The position numbers and the translations under genes were made by a program. Source: Pseudomonadota bacterium (lineage in GTDB: Bacteria > Desulfobacterota > Desulfobacteria > Desulfobacterales > Desulfobacteraceae). Taken from it: a DNA stretch of 16,691 nucleotides. This document shows positions 6,913 to 14,463 of this stretch, in pieces. Numbering within the stretch: position 1 is the stretch's first letter; every line of letters starts with the position of its first letter. The notes under the pieces are model-generated. The model was not told the DNA's origin. It saw nothing but the letters and a program-made list of their open reading frames with translations, and ran no database searches. The stretch spans positions 1 through 16,691 of the forward strand of contig JAHJDU010000624.1 of the NCBI GenBank assembly GCA_018812385.1, written 5' to 3'.

Positions 6913-8100
6913 ATGAAGAGGTTTATCACAATTTCGCTGAGTTTAATGATCGCTGTCCTGTTATTAGCGCCACAACAGGTATTTGCAGAAAAGCCTGTTA
7001 GAATTGGCGTATTGGTTCCCCTTACCGGTATTGTTGCCCAGGGTGGCCTTGAGATGAAGTATGGTATTGAAATGGCTGCCGAAGAAAAGGGAACTGTCCT
7101 GGGAAGACCCATTGAGTTGCTTGTTGAAGACACCCAGATCAAAGCACCGGTTGCCGTAACAAAAGCTGAAAAACTGGTGTACAAGGATGACTGCAAAGCC
7201 TTGATCGGAGTATTTTCCAGCGGTGTAGGCCTGGCGCTTGCAGCAAACATTGACAAACTTAATGTACCCTTTCTTACCACCCACGTGATGACAACTGCAT
7301 TGTACGGTCTCCATCCGCTTGTTTTCAGAAGCGGTCAGTTGGCCAACGACCAGACAGCTGTCGGAAATGTAAAAGGAATTTTGGCACGGCCGGATCTGAA
7401 GGACAAAACCTATTATGTCATTGTACACGACTATGCATGGGGACATGATGCCGGCAAAAGATTCATTGATCTAGCCAAAGAAAATGGAATTAAAATTTAT
7501 AATGAAGAATTTGATAAGGCACCTACCAGTACCAAAGACTGGTCATCTTACATCAGCAAAATCAAAGCCTCTGGTGCTGATGGTGTCTACATCGCCTTTA
7601 TTACCAATGTCATCCCTGCTTTTGCCAAACAAATGTCTGATTTTGGCCTCCAGGGCAAGGTAAAGATCGTATCTGCAGCCGCTCCTGGACCGCTTGAGCT
7701 GGAAGCTGGCGGAGAAGCCTGTTATGGTATTTTCGGTGCCTCTGACTGGTCATGGGATGTGAACACCCCCGTTTCAGACGCATGGGAAATGAGATTCTGG
7801 AATAAATTCAAAACCATTCCTTCTGATGCAGCTGTTCACAGTTATGTGGGTGCAATGAACCTTTTCAATGCCATTGAAAAGGCGGGAAGTACGGATGCTA
7901 AAGCCATTGCTGACGCTCTCCGAGGTATCAGCTTTGACGGCCCTTACGGAAACGTTCGAATATCTGCAAAAGACAATTGTATGCGCAATACAGCTGTTCT
8001 GACGGAAACCATGGCTGCACCGGAAAATCCTTTTGGTGCCAAGGTTTATATGAAAGTGTTAAAAACGTTTACAGCAGACGAGTTAGGACCTCCAGAATAA
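6913..8100 (+). CDS. ABC transporter periplasmic substrate-binding protein, Liv type (Peripla_BP_6)
   Basis: The 395-residue precursor has a clear Sec signal peptide: basic MKR, a hydrophobic core (about 4-20) and a signal peptidase I site after VFA (residue 25). The mature protein begins EKPVRIGVLVPLTG, the standard opening of LivJ/LivK-family binding proteins, and is of typical length (about 370 mature). These bind branched-chain or other amino acids, amides, urea or aromatic acids, so the substrate is not fixed by the family. The ribosome-binding site AGGAGGT (6901-6907), five bases before ATG, is the strongest in the window, fitting the excess of binding protein over permease usual for these systems. 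Permeases and ATPases follow immediately. Confidence 0.92.
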   Translation: MKRFITISLSLMIAVLLLAPQQVFAEKPVRIGVLVPLTGIVAQGGLEMKYGIEMAAEEKGTVLGRPIELLVEDTQIKAPVAVTKAEKLVYKDDCKALIGVFSSGVGLALAANIDKLNVPFLTTHVMTTALYGLHPLVFRSGQLANDQTAVGNVKGILARPDLKDKTYYVIVHDYAWGHDAGKRFIDLAKENGIKIYNEEFDKAPTSTKDWSSYISKIKASGADGVYIAFITNVIPAFAKQMSDFGLQGKVKIVSAAAPGPLELEAGGEACYGIFGASDWSWDVNTPVSDAWEMRFWNKFKTIPSDAAVHSYVGAMNLFNAIEKAGSTDAKAIADALRGISFDGPYGNVRISAKDNCMRNTAVLTETMAAPENPFGAKVYMKVLKTFTADELGPPE

Positions 8101-8153
8101 GGGGATGCTAAAAAAAAATTATTCAGCAACTCTTTTTTCTAAATTTTAAACAC

Positions 8154-8196
8154 ATCTGCATGAAAATATTCAACAAAAGACTATTTTCATGCAGAT
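8154..8196 (+). other. Perfect 15-bp stem-loop between binding protein and permease genes
   Basis: ATCTGCATGAAAATA (8154-8168) is followed after 13 bases by its exact reverse complement (8182-8196). The structure lies 53 bases after the binding-protein stop and ends 22 bases before the permease start. No U-tract follows, so it is more likely a 3'-end stabiliser or partial attenuator that keeps binding-protein mRNA above permease mRNA than a full terminator. Confidence 0.7.
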
Positions 8197-8218
8197 TCAC
8201 AGGACAGGCAAGCATATT

Positions 8219-9097
8219 ATGGGCGGATCGCTCGGTATTATTGTAGATATAACATTAAACAGCCTTGTTCTCAGCGGCGTATTTCTCATAGTAGCCATCG
8301 GTCTGAATATTATTTATGGACTGAGCCGTATAATGAACATGGGGCATGGTGCTCTATACGCTGTGGGTGCCTATACCGGCTATACGCTGGTGGCGACCGG
8401 TTTGAATTATTTTGCAGCCCTTGTCATTGCACCGATTATAGTGGGCGCTGTTGGATTGTTAATAGAAAGGACCATAATTGCGCCCATGCGCAAACGATCC
8501 ATGGTTTACACCCTGATCCTGACCTATGGACTGATGTTTTTTCTTGACGGCATGATTAAATATGTCTGGGGAAATAAACCCTGCTTTATTGATCTGCCGG
8601 CATTTCTGAAGGGAACTATTTCTATCCTGGGTACTCAATACCCGATTTTCCGGCTGGCAACCTTATTCTTCATAGCAGCAATAATGGGCGGTTTAATGCT
8701 TTTTTTAAACAAAACCAAAATCGGAATAATCTTGAGAGCCTCAAGCACAATCCCGGAGATGGTATCCTGTCTGGGGATCAACATGAGCTATGTTCACATG
8801 GGTGCCTTTGTTCTGGGGTGTTTCATGGCCGGGATCGCCGGTATCATCGCAGGCCCCTTGACCACCATTGATCCTTTGATGGGCGGTGAAATGCTGATCT
8901 CTTCCTTTGTTGTCATCGTGATTGGCGGTTTGGGGAGCCTTAGGGGAGCCGTTATTGCCGCACTTCTTATCGGTATTGTCCAGACGTTGGCAGAATTTTT
9001 TATCACTGACCTTGCAATGGTAATCGTTTATATACTTATGGCGGTTATTCTTGCTTTTATGCCCCGCGGCATTCTTGGGGAAGGAAAATTTGAATAA
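8219..9097 (+). CDS. livH: Branched-chain amino acid-type ABC transporter permease, LivH family
   Basis: From ATG 8219 the product is 292 residues, hydrophobic throughout, with about eight membrane segments. It has LivH hallmarks: NIIYGLSRIMNMGHGALYAVGAY (30-52) and the cytoplasmic-loop segment RASSTIPEMVSCLGIN (173-188), which contacts the ATPases. An in-frame ATG at 8189 is possible, but it lies inside the right arm of the stem-loop, has no ribosome-binding site, and would add a hydrophilic tail. The 8219 start has a weak AGG upstream (8206-8208). The stop overlaps the LivM start (TAATG), showing translational coupling. It forms the inner-membrane channel with the next gene's product. Confidence 0.9.
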   Translation: MGGSLGIIVDITLNSLVLSGVFLIVAIGLNIIYGLSRIMNMGHGALYAVGAYTGYTLVATGLNYFAALVIAPIIVGAVGLLIERTIIAPMRKRSMVYTLILTYGLMFFLDGMIKYVWGNKPCFIDLPAFLKGTISILGTQYPIFRLATLFFIAAIMGGLMLFLNKTKIGIILRASSTIPEMVSCLGINMSYVHMGAFVLGCFMAGIAGIIAGPLTTIDPLMGGEMLISSFVVIVIGGLGSLRGAVIAALLIGIVQTLAEFFITDLAMVIVYILMAVILAFMPRGILGEGKFE

Positions 9098-10092
9098 TGA
9101 ATAACACAACAACCATACCAGGTATTCAAAAGGGATTCTACCCGTTAAAAATCCTTATGATTATTCTGCTTTTATGCGGTTTAGGGCTGTTTCCATTTAT
9201 ATCTGGAAATCGATTTTACATAAGCCTGATCACGGAGATGATGATTTACGGGCTTTTAGCCATGAGCCTGGATGTACTCCTGGGTTACACAGGATCATTA
9301 TCATTTATGCATAATGCTTACCTGGGGATCAGTGCCTATGTCGTCGGTCTTTTTTTAATCCATATATCACCCACCTCATTGTGGCTGGCCTGTTTTGCAG
9401 GTATTATTTTTACATCCCTTGTGGCATTGCCCGTGGGCTGGGTTCAGGTACGCACAGGGGGGCTGGCATTTGCTCTTTTGACCCTGGCATTCGGCATGAT
9501 GTTTTATACAATTGTATGGAAATGGTATGGTGTAACCGGCGGGGATGATGGCTTGATGGGAATGCCCAATCCCGATATCACCCTGTTTGGATGGAACCTT
9601 GGCAACTCGGGTGATCCCATAGCGATTTATCTTTTTACCCTGATTATTGTGGTCATTTGTTTTTTTCTCACCCGCCGGATTATCAATTCACCCTTTGGTG
9701 CTGTTCTTGAAGCCATACGTGAAAATGAAGGCCGCGCTTCTTTTGTGGGGATTAATGTGCGTATGTACAAGCTTCTGGGCTGGATGCTTGCCTGTATTCT
9801 GGCCAGCATCGCAGGTGCTTTGTTTATCCTGTATAAAGGATATATCGGCCCATCCACCATGAGCGCCTTTGCCGGGGCCGGTGTATTAATGATGGTTCTT
9901 CTGGGCGGTATGGGCTCTTTATGGGGCGCATTTATGGGTGCGGCCATTTTTATTTATATTCAGGACTATATCAGTACCATGTCAGAACATTGGGAAATCT
10001 ATCTTGGGCTGGTTGTTATTTTTCTGGTTTTATTTTTACCAACGGGATTCGTCGGTCTGGGCGAGCATCTCAAACGATTCCGAAAGGGTTGA
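9097..10092 (+). CDS. livM: Branched-chain amino acid-type ABC transporter permease, LivM family
   Basis: The 331-residue membrane protein has the LivM pattern: YGLLAMSLDVLLGYTGSLSF (51-70), RTGGLAFALLTLAFGMM (119-135), the TGGDDGL loop (147-153) and AIRENEGRASFVGIN (206-220), the ATPase-coupling segment. About nine or ten helices are visible. Its ATG shares one base with the LivH stop. It ends two bases before the LivG start. With LivH it makes the heterodimeric inner-membrane translocator. Confidence 0.92.
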   Translation: MNNTTTIPGIQKGFYPLKILMIILLLCGLGLFPFISGNRFYISLITEMMIYGLLAMSLDVLLGYTGSLSFMHNAYLGISAYVVGLFLIHISPTSLWLACFAGIIFTSLVALPVGWVQVRTGGLAFALLTLAFGMMFYTIVWKWYGVTGGDDGLMGMPNPDITLFGWNLGNSGDPIAIYLFTLIIVVICFFLTRRIINSPFGAVLEAIRENEGRASFVGINVRMYKLLGWMLACILASIAGALFILYKGYIGPSTMSAFAGAGVLMMVLLGGMGSLWGAFMGAAIFIYIQDYISTMSEHWEIYLGLVVIFLVLFLPTGFVGLGEHLKRFRKG

Positions 10093-10094
10093 TA

Positions 10095-10841
10095 ATGGCG
10101 GAACTACTCTGTACAGAAAATTTGTGCCGCAGTTTTGGTGGTGTGATGGCGACAAACCAGGTTTGTTTCAGTGTAGACAAACAAGGTCTTACGTCTATTA
10201 TCGGTCCAAACGGTGCCGGTAAAACAACTTTTATCAATATTGTTACCGGAAAAATAGGTGCCAGTTCCGGAAAAATATTTTTTAAAGGTCAGGAGATTAC
10301 CAACAAACCAACCCATGAACTGGTAAAAATGGGTATCTGCCGGACGTTTCAGATTAACAGCATTTTTGAAAATCTCAGTGTATTTGAAAATTTAAGAATT
10401 GCCCGGCAGGCTAAAGATGGCGGTTCTTTAAGAATTTTCTCCTCAAAACAAAGCCTTACGGCGGTAACCGAGAAAACCTGGGCCTTAGTGGAACGTCTTG
10501 GATTAAAAGATCTGGCAGGCAGACCTGCAAAGAACCTGGCATATGGTGATCAACGGGTATTGGAAGTGGCAATTGCCCTGGCCGGGGATCCAAAAATTCT
10601 ATTTCTGGATGAGCCCACTGCTGGAATGTCCCCAGCAGAAACCCGACATATATCAGAACTGATTAAAGAGCTGGCTAATGAAATTTGTGTTGTATTGGTT
10701 GAACATGATATGGATTTGGTAATGAGTATTTCAGATAAAATTACAGTTCTTCAATATGGCTGTACCATTGCAGAGGGAACACCAGAGGAGATCCGGAACA
10801 ATCAGCAGGTCAGGGAGGCATATCTTGGAAAAGAGGAATAA
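10095..10841 (+). CDS. livG: ABC transporter ATP-binding protein, LivG family
   Basis: The 248-residue ATPase contains Walker A GPNGAGKTT (37-45), a Q-loop in CRTFQ (82-86), the signature LAYGDQR (148-154, a LivG-type variant), Walker B ILFLDEP (168-174) and the switch His in VEHD (202-205). The start is ATG 10095, two bases after the LivM stop, with AAAGGG upstream. A longer in-frame extension to 9921 would read through LivM in another frame and is unsupported. Its 3' end overlaps the LivF start by 17 bases. Confidence 0.92.
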   Translation: MAELLCTENLCRSFGGVMATNQVCFSVDKQGLTSIIGPNGAGKTTFINIVTGKIGASSGKIFFKGQEITNKPTHELVKMGICRTFQINSIFENLSVFENLRIARQAKDGGSLRIFSSKQSLTAVTEKTWALVERLGLKDLAGRPAKNLAYGDQRVLEVAIALAGDPKILFLDEPTAGMSPAETRHISELIKELANEICVVLVEHDMDLVMSISDKITVLQYGCTIAEGTPEEIRNNQQVREAYLGKEE

Positions 10842-11547
10842 AATCCTTAATATTGAGGAAATTCAAACCTATTACGGTGTAAGCCACGTTATTCAAGGCT
10901 TGTCCATGTACGTAGAAAAACAGGAAACTGTTTCGATTCTTGGACGAAACGGGGTGGGGAAAACCACTACTCTGAGGACGATTATGGGACTGACCCCGCC
11001 TCGATCAGGGAGCATATATATTGATGGTACTGACACAACAAGGTTTCAACCCCATAAAATCTCCAAAATGGGGGTGGCCTATGTGCCTGCTGAAAGGCAT
11101 ATTTTCCCGGGGTTGAGTGTGGAAGAAAATCTCATGCTGGCTGCCAGACCCGGAAATGACAAAGATGCCTGGACCTTTGAAAAAATATGTGATCATTTCC
11201 CAATACTTGCAGAAAGAACCAACCAGGACGGTGCAACACTCAGTGGTGGTGAACAGCAGATGCTGGCCATTGGCCGGGCCCTTATCAGCAACCCCAAAAT
11301 CATCATCATGGACGAGCCTTCACAGGGGCTATCTCCTTTACTTGTGCAGATGATCACGGATGTTGTCTTAAAATTCTGTATACAATCGGGAATAACAATG
11401 CTGATAGTTGAGCAGAATTACCGCATGGCACTTAAAGTAGCCAGCCGCCATTATTTAATGGGAACCAAAGGTGAGATTGTCAAAGTTGCTTCAACCAAGG
11501 AACTTATGGACAACCCGGAGATTATTCAATCCCATTTGTCTGTGTAA
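10825..11547 (+). CDS. livF: ABC transporter ATP-binding protein, LivF family (TTG start)
   Basis: The product has Walker A GRNGVGKTT (40-48), the LivF-typical VPAERHIFPGLSVEENL (87-103), signature LSGGEQQ (139-145), Walker B IIIMDEP (159-165) and VEQN (195-198). I chose TTG 10825 because GGGAGG lies six bases before it (10813-10818), it gives 240 residues (the usual LivF length), and no ATG or GTG lies between it and the conserved core. A longer in-frame ATG at 10756 would add 23 unrelated residues inside LivG. The overlap with LivG suggests coupled translation. Confidence 0.9.
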   Translation: MEKRNKILNIEEIQTYYGVSHVIQGLSMYVEKQETVSILGRNGVGKTTTLRTIMGLTPPRSGSIYIDGTDTTRFQPHKISKMGVAYVPAERHIFPGLSVEENLMLAARPGNDKDAWTFEKICDHFPILAERTNQDGATLSGGEQQMLAIGRALISNPKIIIMDEPSQGLSPLLVQMITDVVLKFCIQSGITMLIVEQNYRMALKVASRHYLMGTKGEIVKVASTKELMDNPEIIQSHLSV

Positions 11548-11556
11548 TAATAAGGT

Positions 11557-11598
11557 ATGGACAAAAATCCCTTTTTGCTTATATTTGACAATACATAA
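11557..11598 (+). CDS. Possible 13-codon upstream ORF coupled to the ureohydrolase gene
   Basis: This short frame encodes MDKNPFLLIFDNT, and its TAA overlaps the ATG of the ureohydrolase by one base (TAATG). The ureohydrolase has no recognisable ribosome-binding site of its own, so ribosomes finishing this ORF could restart there. AAGG lies only one base before its ATG, which is poor spacing. No homology is recognised and it may be chance. Confidence 0.25.
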   Translation: MDKNPFLLIFDNT

Positions 11599-12716
11599 TG
11601 AAAAGCAATTTCAATAAAAAAATGATGTTCTTTGGCTGTCCCATGGATTGTGATGAAAAATATGATTCGATCCAGGAGAAACGAAATGGTGTCTGGGCTG
11701 CCAGAGGATTTGATGATCCCCTTGATGGGGTCATGGATAATCTTGGACCATATCTTCCAAAGGATTGCTGGGATAATCTTGGCTCATTAGACGTACCATC
11801 CTGGCTGGGCCCAAAACCACGTTCCGCAGATCACTCAAAAATCACCACTGAAAATTTTATTTCTTTTATTGACAATAATGGATGTAAAAATTTTGCAGAT
11901 GCGACAGATCAATTTGTCAGGGATCAGATTCTGCCCGACATTCCCTGTATGGTCGGGATTGACCATTCTCTCACCGGAGGTGTTTATTCTGCACTGTCCC
12001 GCCATTACGGCAAAGACAATCTGTCTTTAATTATTATTGACAGTCATACAGACGCTGTTCCCATGCCTGTGCTTGCAGGAGCAATTCAATATGATATGGA
12101 TAACAACCCATCTTCTGTCCATGATGTAAATGATCCATTTTTGTATAACCGTTCAGATTCCTACAATGCCAGTTCCTTTGTACACAGCCTTGTGGCCGAA
12201 AAACAGGTGGATCCGAAAAATCTTTATATTATCGGAGTCAGCGATTATCCTGAAAAAAAATTTCTGCGGATCAAGGATGTCCGGATTAAAAAATATACAA
12301 ATGCCTATGTGAGTCTCAAGCACATGGGAACAAAAATCATAACTAAAAAAGAATGCAAATTAAATCCTAAAAAAATTTCAGGATTTTTTAAAAATATTTC
12401 CACCCCCTATGTATATATTTCCATTGATATGGACATAGGGGCGAACAATGCACTTGAAGGCGTTAGATTCCGCAATTGGAAAGGGTTAAATGAGTCACAA
12501 ATCTATAAACTTGGGGATGCTGTGGCACAGATTTTTTCCGATTCAATTCAACTTGCCGGCATGGATATTTGTGAAATAGACCCACGCAGAGCTGGTGCAG
12601 TTTATCCTTCAGGAAAAGATCAAACCTATGAAATAGCTGCAAACTTGATTAGAAAAATAGCTTTTAATCCGGAGCATCAGGGGGCAATCACTCCCTCTCC
12701 GGTTAATGTTTTATAG
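11598..12716 (+). CDS. Divergent ureohydrolase (arginase/agmatinase superfamily), substrate unknown
   Basis: The 372-residue protein keeps all six metal ligands of the binuclear Mn (or Ni) ureohydrolase site: H123 in IDHS, D148, H150 and D152 in IIDSHTD, and D277 and D279 in SIDMD; E326 (DICEIDP) matches the conserved late glutamate. Family members hydrolyse arginine, agmatine, guanidino acids, formiminoglutamate or guanidine, mostly releasing urea. It is not a standard agmatinase. GGDHS is VGIDHS, the residues after DxD are IGANN instead of the usual DP, the HGTPF-type segment is NASSF (190-194), and the roughly 110-residue N-terminal part is long and unusual. It lies between the Liv importer and aldehyde dehydrogenases, so it probably acts on the imported compound. 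There is no signal peptide, so it is cytoplasmic. Confidence 0.75.
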   Translation: MKSNFNKKMMFFGCPMDCDEKYDSIQEKRNGVWAARGFDDPLDGVMDNLGPYLPKDCWDNLGSLDVPSWLGPKPRSADHSKITTENFISFIDNNGCKNFADATDQFVRDQILPDIPCMVGIDHSLTGGVYSALSRHYGKDNLSLIIIDSHTDAVPMPVLAGAIQYDMDNNPSSVHDVNDPFLYNRSDSYNASSFVHSLVAEKQVDPKNLYIIGVSDYPEKKFLRIKDVRIKKYTNAYVSLKHMGTKIITKKECKLNPKKISGFFKNISTPYVYISIDMDIGANNALEGVRFRNWKGLNESQIYKLGDAVAQIFSDSIQLAGMDICEIDPRRAGAVYPSGKDQTYEIAANLIRKIAFNPEHQGAITPSPVNVL

Positions 12717-12758
12717 AAAAACAGTTCACAACAAAATAATTTAAACAAAGGAGAACAA

Positions 12759-14336
12759 ATGGAACAGAACAGATATTATGATATTGAAGATGAATCAGCA
12801 GACAATCCAGTAAAAAAACTAAAATATTTTGTCGACGGAGAATTCAAGGTATCATCCACAACAAATTACATGGATTGTTATAATCCATCCACAGGAGAAA
12901 TTATAGCCCATGCCCCGCAATGTACGCAAAAAGAAGTGGATTTTGCCATAGAAAGTGCCAAAAAAGCATATCCGGCATGGTCTGCAACCCCTGTGAGCAA
13001 AAGGGTTCAGGTTCTATACAAATTTAAGGCCCTTGTTGAAGAACACCTGGAAGAGCTGACCTATCTTTTGTGCCAGGAAGAAGGCAAAAACTGGACTGAG
13101 TCTATGGGAGACGTATTAAAGGTGAATGAGGTTGTTGAATTTGCCTGCGGAGCTCCCCACCTGATGAAGGGCGAATCTCTCATGGATGCCAGCAAAGGAT
13201 ATGATACCGTTCTCTACCATCACCCCATTGGTGTTTTTGCAGGCATTGCACCCTGGAATTTCCCGGCCATGATTCCACATGGTTGGATGTCCCCCATATG
13301 TATTGCCACTGGAAACTGCATGATTCTCAAGGCAGCCAGCTTTGTACCCCAGTCAGCCTTGCGGATGGCAGAACTCTGGCGGGAGGCAGGACTTCCCAAA
13401 GGCGTTCTCAGTGTTGTAACGGCCGGAAGAAATGAAGCGGAAATTTTCCTGAAACATCCGGATATCAAAGGCGTAAGTTTTGTGGGATCCACAAGTGTTG
13501 GAAAACATATCTACAAAACTGCGGCAGCACATGGTAAAAGGGTTCAGGCCCTGACCGAGGCAAAGAACCACGCCCTGGTTCTAAGGGATGCCAAACTGGA
13601 AAGAACTGCCAGGGGAATTATCAATGCCTATTGTGGATGTGCCGGTGCAAGGTGTATGGCCTGTCCTGTTATTGTCGTTGAAAACGCTATTGCAGATGAG
13701 TTGATTAATTACCTGAAAAAATTTGTTGCAGAATTGACATTGGGACCGGCCTATGATCCCAATACGGGCATGGGACCAGTCATGAATGAAGGTCACCTGA
13801 AATTTATCACCGGCTGGATTGAAAAAGGCATTGAAGAAGGAGCAGATCTAATTGTTGACGGCAGAAATCCCACAGTAGAAGGATATGAAAACGGATTCTA
13901 TCTTGCACCGACTATCTTTGACAATGTCACCGAAGAGATGACCATTGGCGATGAAGAGGTTTTTGGCCCCGTGCTTTGCATCAAGCGGGTGGATTCCTTT
14001 GAAGAAGGCCTGGCCCTCATGAATAAAAGCCGGTTTGCCAATGGGTCTGTCATTTATACCCAGAACGGACACTATGCCCGTGAGTTTGCAAACCTGACAG
14101 ACGCCGGCATGGTCGGTATTAATGTCGGTATCCCCGTTCCTTTAGGAATTTTCGGTTTTACCGGCCACAAAGACTCTTTTTTCGGAGATCTTCATGTCAT
14201 GGGTAAGGACGGTTTTACATTCTTCACAGAATCCAAGTGTGTCACACAGACCTGGTTTCCTGAAACAGACGAAGTAGTAGGCAAAGTTGATACCTGGGAT
14301 GGAACCATTTCATCTATGCCGGACAAATACAAATAA
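12759..14336 (+). CDS. Methylmalonate/malonate-semialdehyde dehydrogenase-like aldehyde dehydrogenase (MmsA/IolA-like)
   Basis: The 525-residue NAD(P)-dependent aldehyde dehydrogenase has PWNFPAM (165-171), FVGSTSVGKHIY (241-252), RVQALTEAKNH (261-271), catalytic C299 in AGARCMA, EEVFGPV (about 394-400) and PLGIFGFTGHKDSFFGDLH near the end. The AKNH motif, RCMA and missing ELGGK glutamate identify the CoA-acylating methylmalonate-semialdehyde dehydrogenase branch, which makes acyl-CoA (propionyl- or acetyl-CoA) rather than free acid. It is longer than typical MmsA/IolA (about 485-500) through N- and C-terminal extensions. TEAKNH departs from the usual GGAKNH. AAAGGAG (12747-12753) supports the start. 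Malonate semialdehyde from beta-alanine is one possible substrate. Confidence 0.8.
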   Translation: MEQNRYYDIEDESADNPVKKLKYFVDGEFKVSSTTNYMDCYNPSTGEIIAHAPQCTQKEVDFAIESAKKAYPAWSATPVSKRVQVLYKFKALVEEHLEELTYLLCQEEGKNWTESMGDVLKVNEVVEFACGAPHLMKGESLMDASKGYDTVLYHHPIGVFAGIAPWNFPAMIPHGWMSPICIATGNCMILKAASFVPQSALRMAELWREAGLPKGVLSVVTAGRNEAEIFLKHPDIKGVSFVGSTSVGKHIYKTAAAHGKRVQALTEAKNHALVLRDAKLERTARGIINAYCGCAGARCMACPVIVVENAIADELINYLKKFVAELTLGPAYDPNTGMGPVMNEGHLKFITGWIEKGIEEGADLIVDGRNPTVEGYENGFYLAPTIFDNVTEEMTIGDEEVFGPVLCIKRVDSFEEGLALMNKSRFANGSVIYTQNGHYAREFANLTDAGMVGINVGIPVPLGIFGFTGHKDSFFGDLHVMGKDGFTFFTESKCVTQTWFPETDEVVGKVDTWDGTISSMPDKYK

Positions 14337-14345
14337 ATCCATTAC

Positions 14346-14410
14346 CAGGCACTGATGCCTGTATAGCGAACCGGCGGCTGGTCCTTTCATAGGGTTTGCC
14401 GTCGGTTCGC
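14346..14410 (+). other. Two stem-loops in the gap before the PurM-like gene
   Basis: A small hairpin, CAGGCA-CTGA-TGCCTG (14346-14361), is followed by a long one: GCGAACCGGCGGC (14366-14378) pairs with GCCGTCGGTTCGC (14398-14410), one mismatch in 13, around a 19-base loop. The 3' flank is AAAGACCATT with no T-run, so it is not a standard intrinsic terminator in either direction. It could be an RNA processing or stability element, or an attenuator of the downstream genes. Confidence 0.6.
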
Positions 14411-14463
14411 AAAGACCATTTATTTAAGGCTGAGTTGAACCTTGTTCCGAAAGATATTCAAGT

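Noticed and set aside
9921..10094. Longer LivG start at 9921
   Set aside because: The extension lies out of frame inside LivM and has no LivG homology; ATG 10095 fits spacing and length.
11598..12716. Calling the ureohydrolase agmatinase (speB)
   Set aside because: Metal ligands match, but several conserved substrate-side motifs do not.
14366..14410. Rho-independent terminator
   Set aside because: The stem is strong but no T-run follows in either direction.
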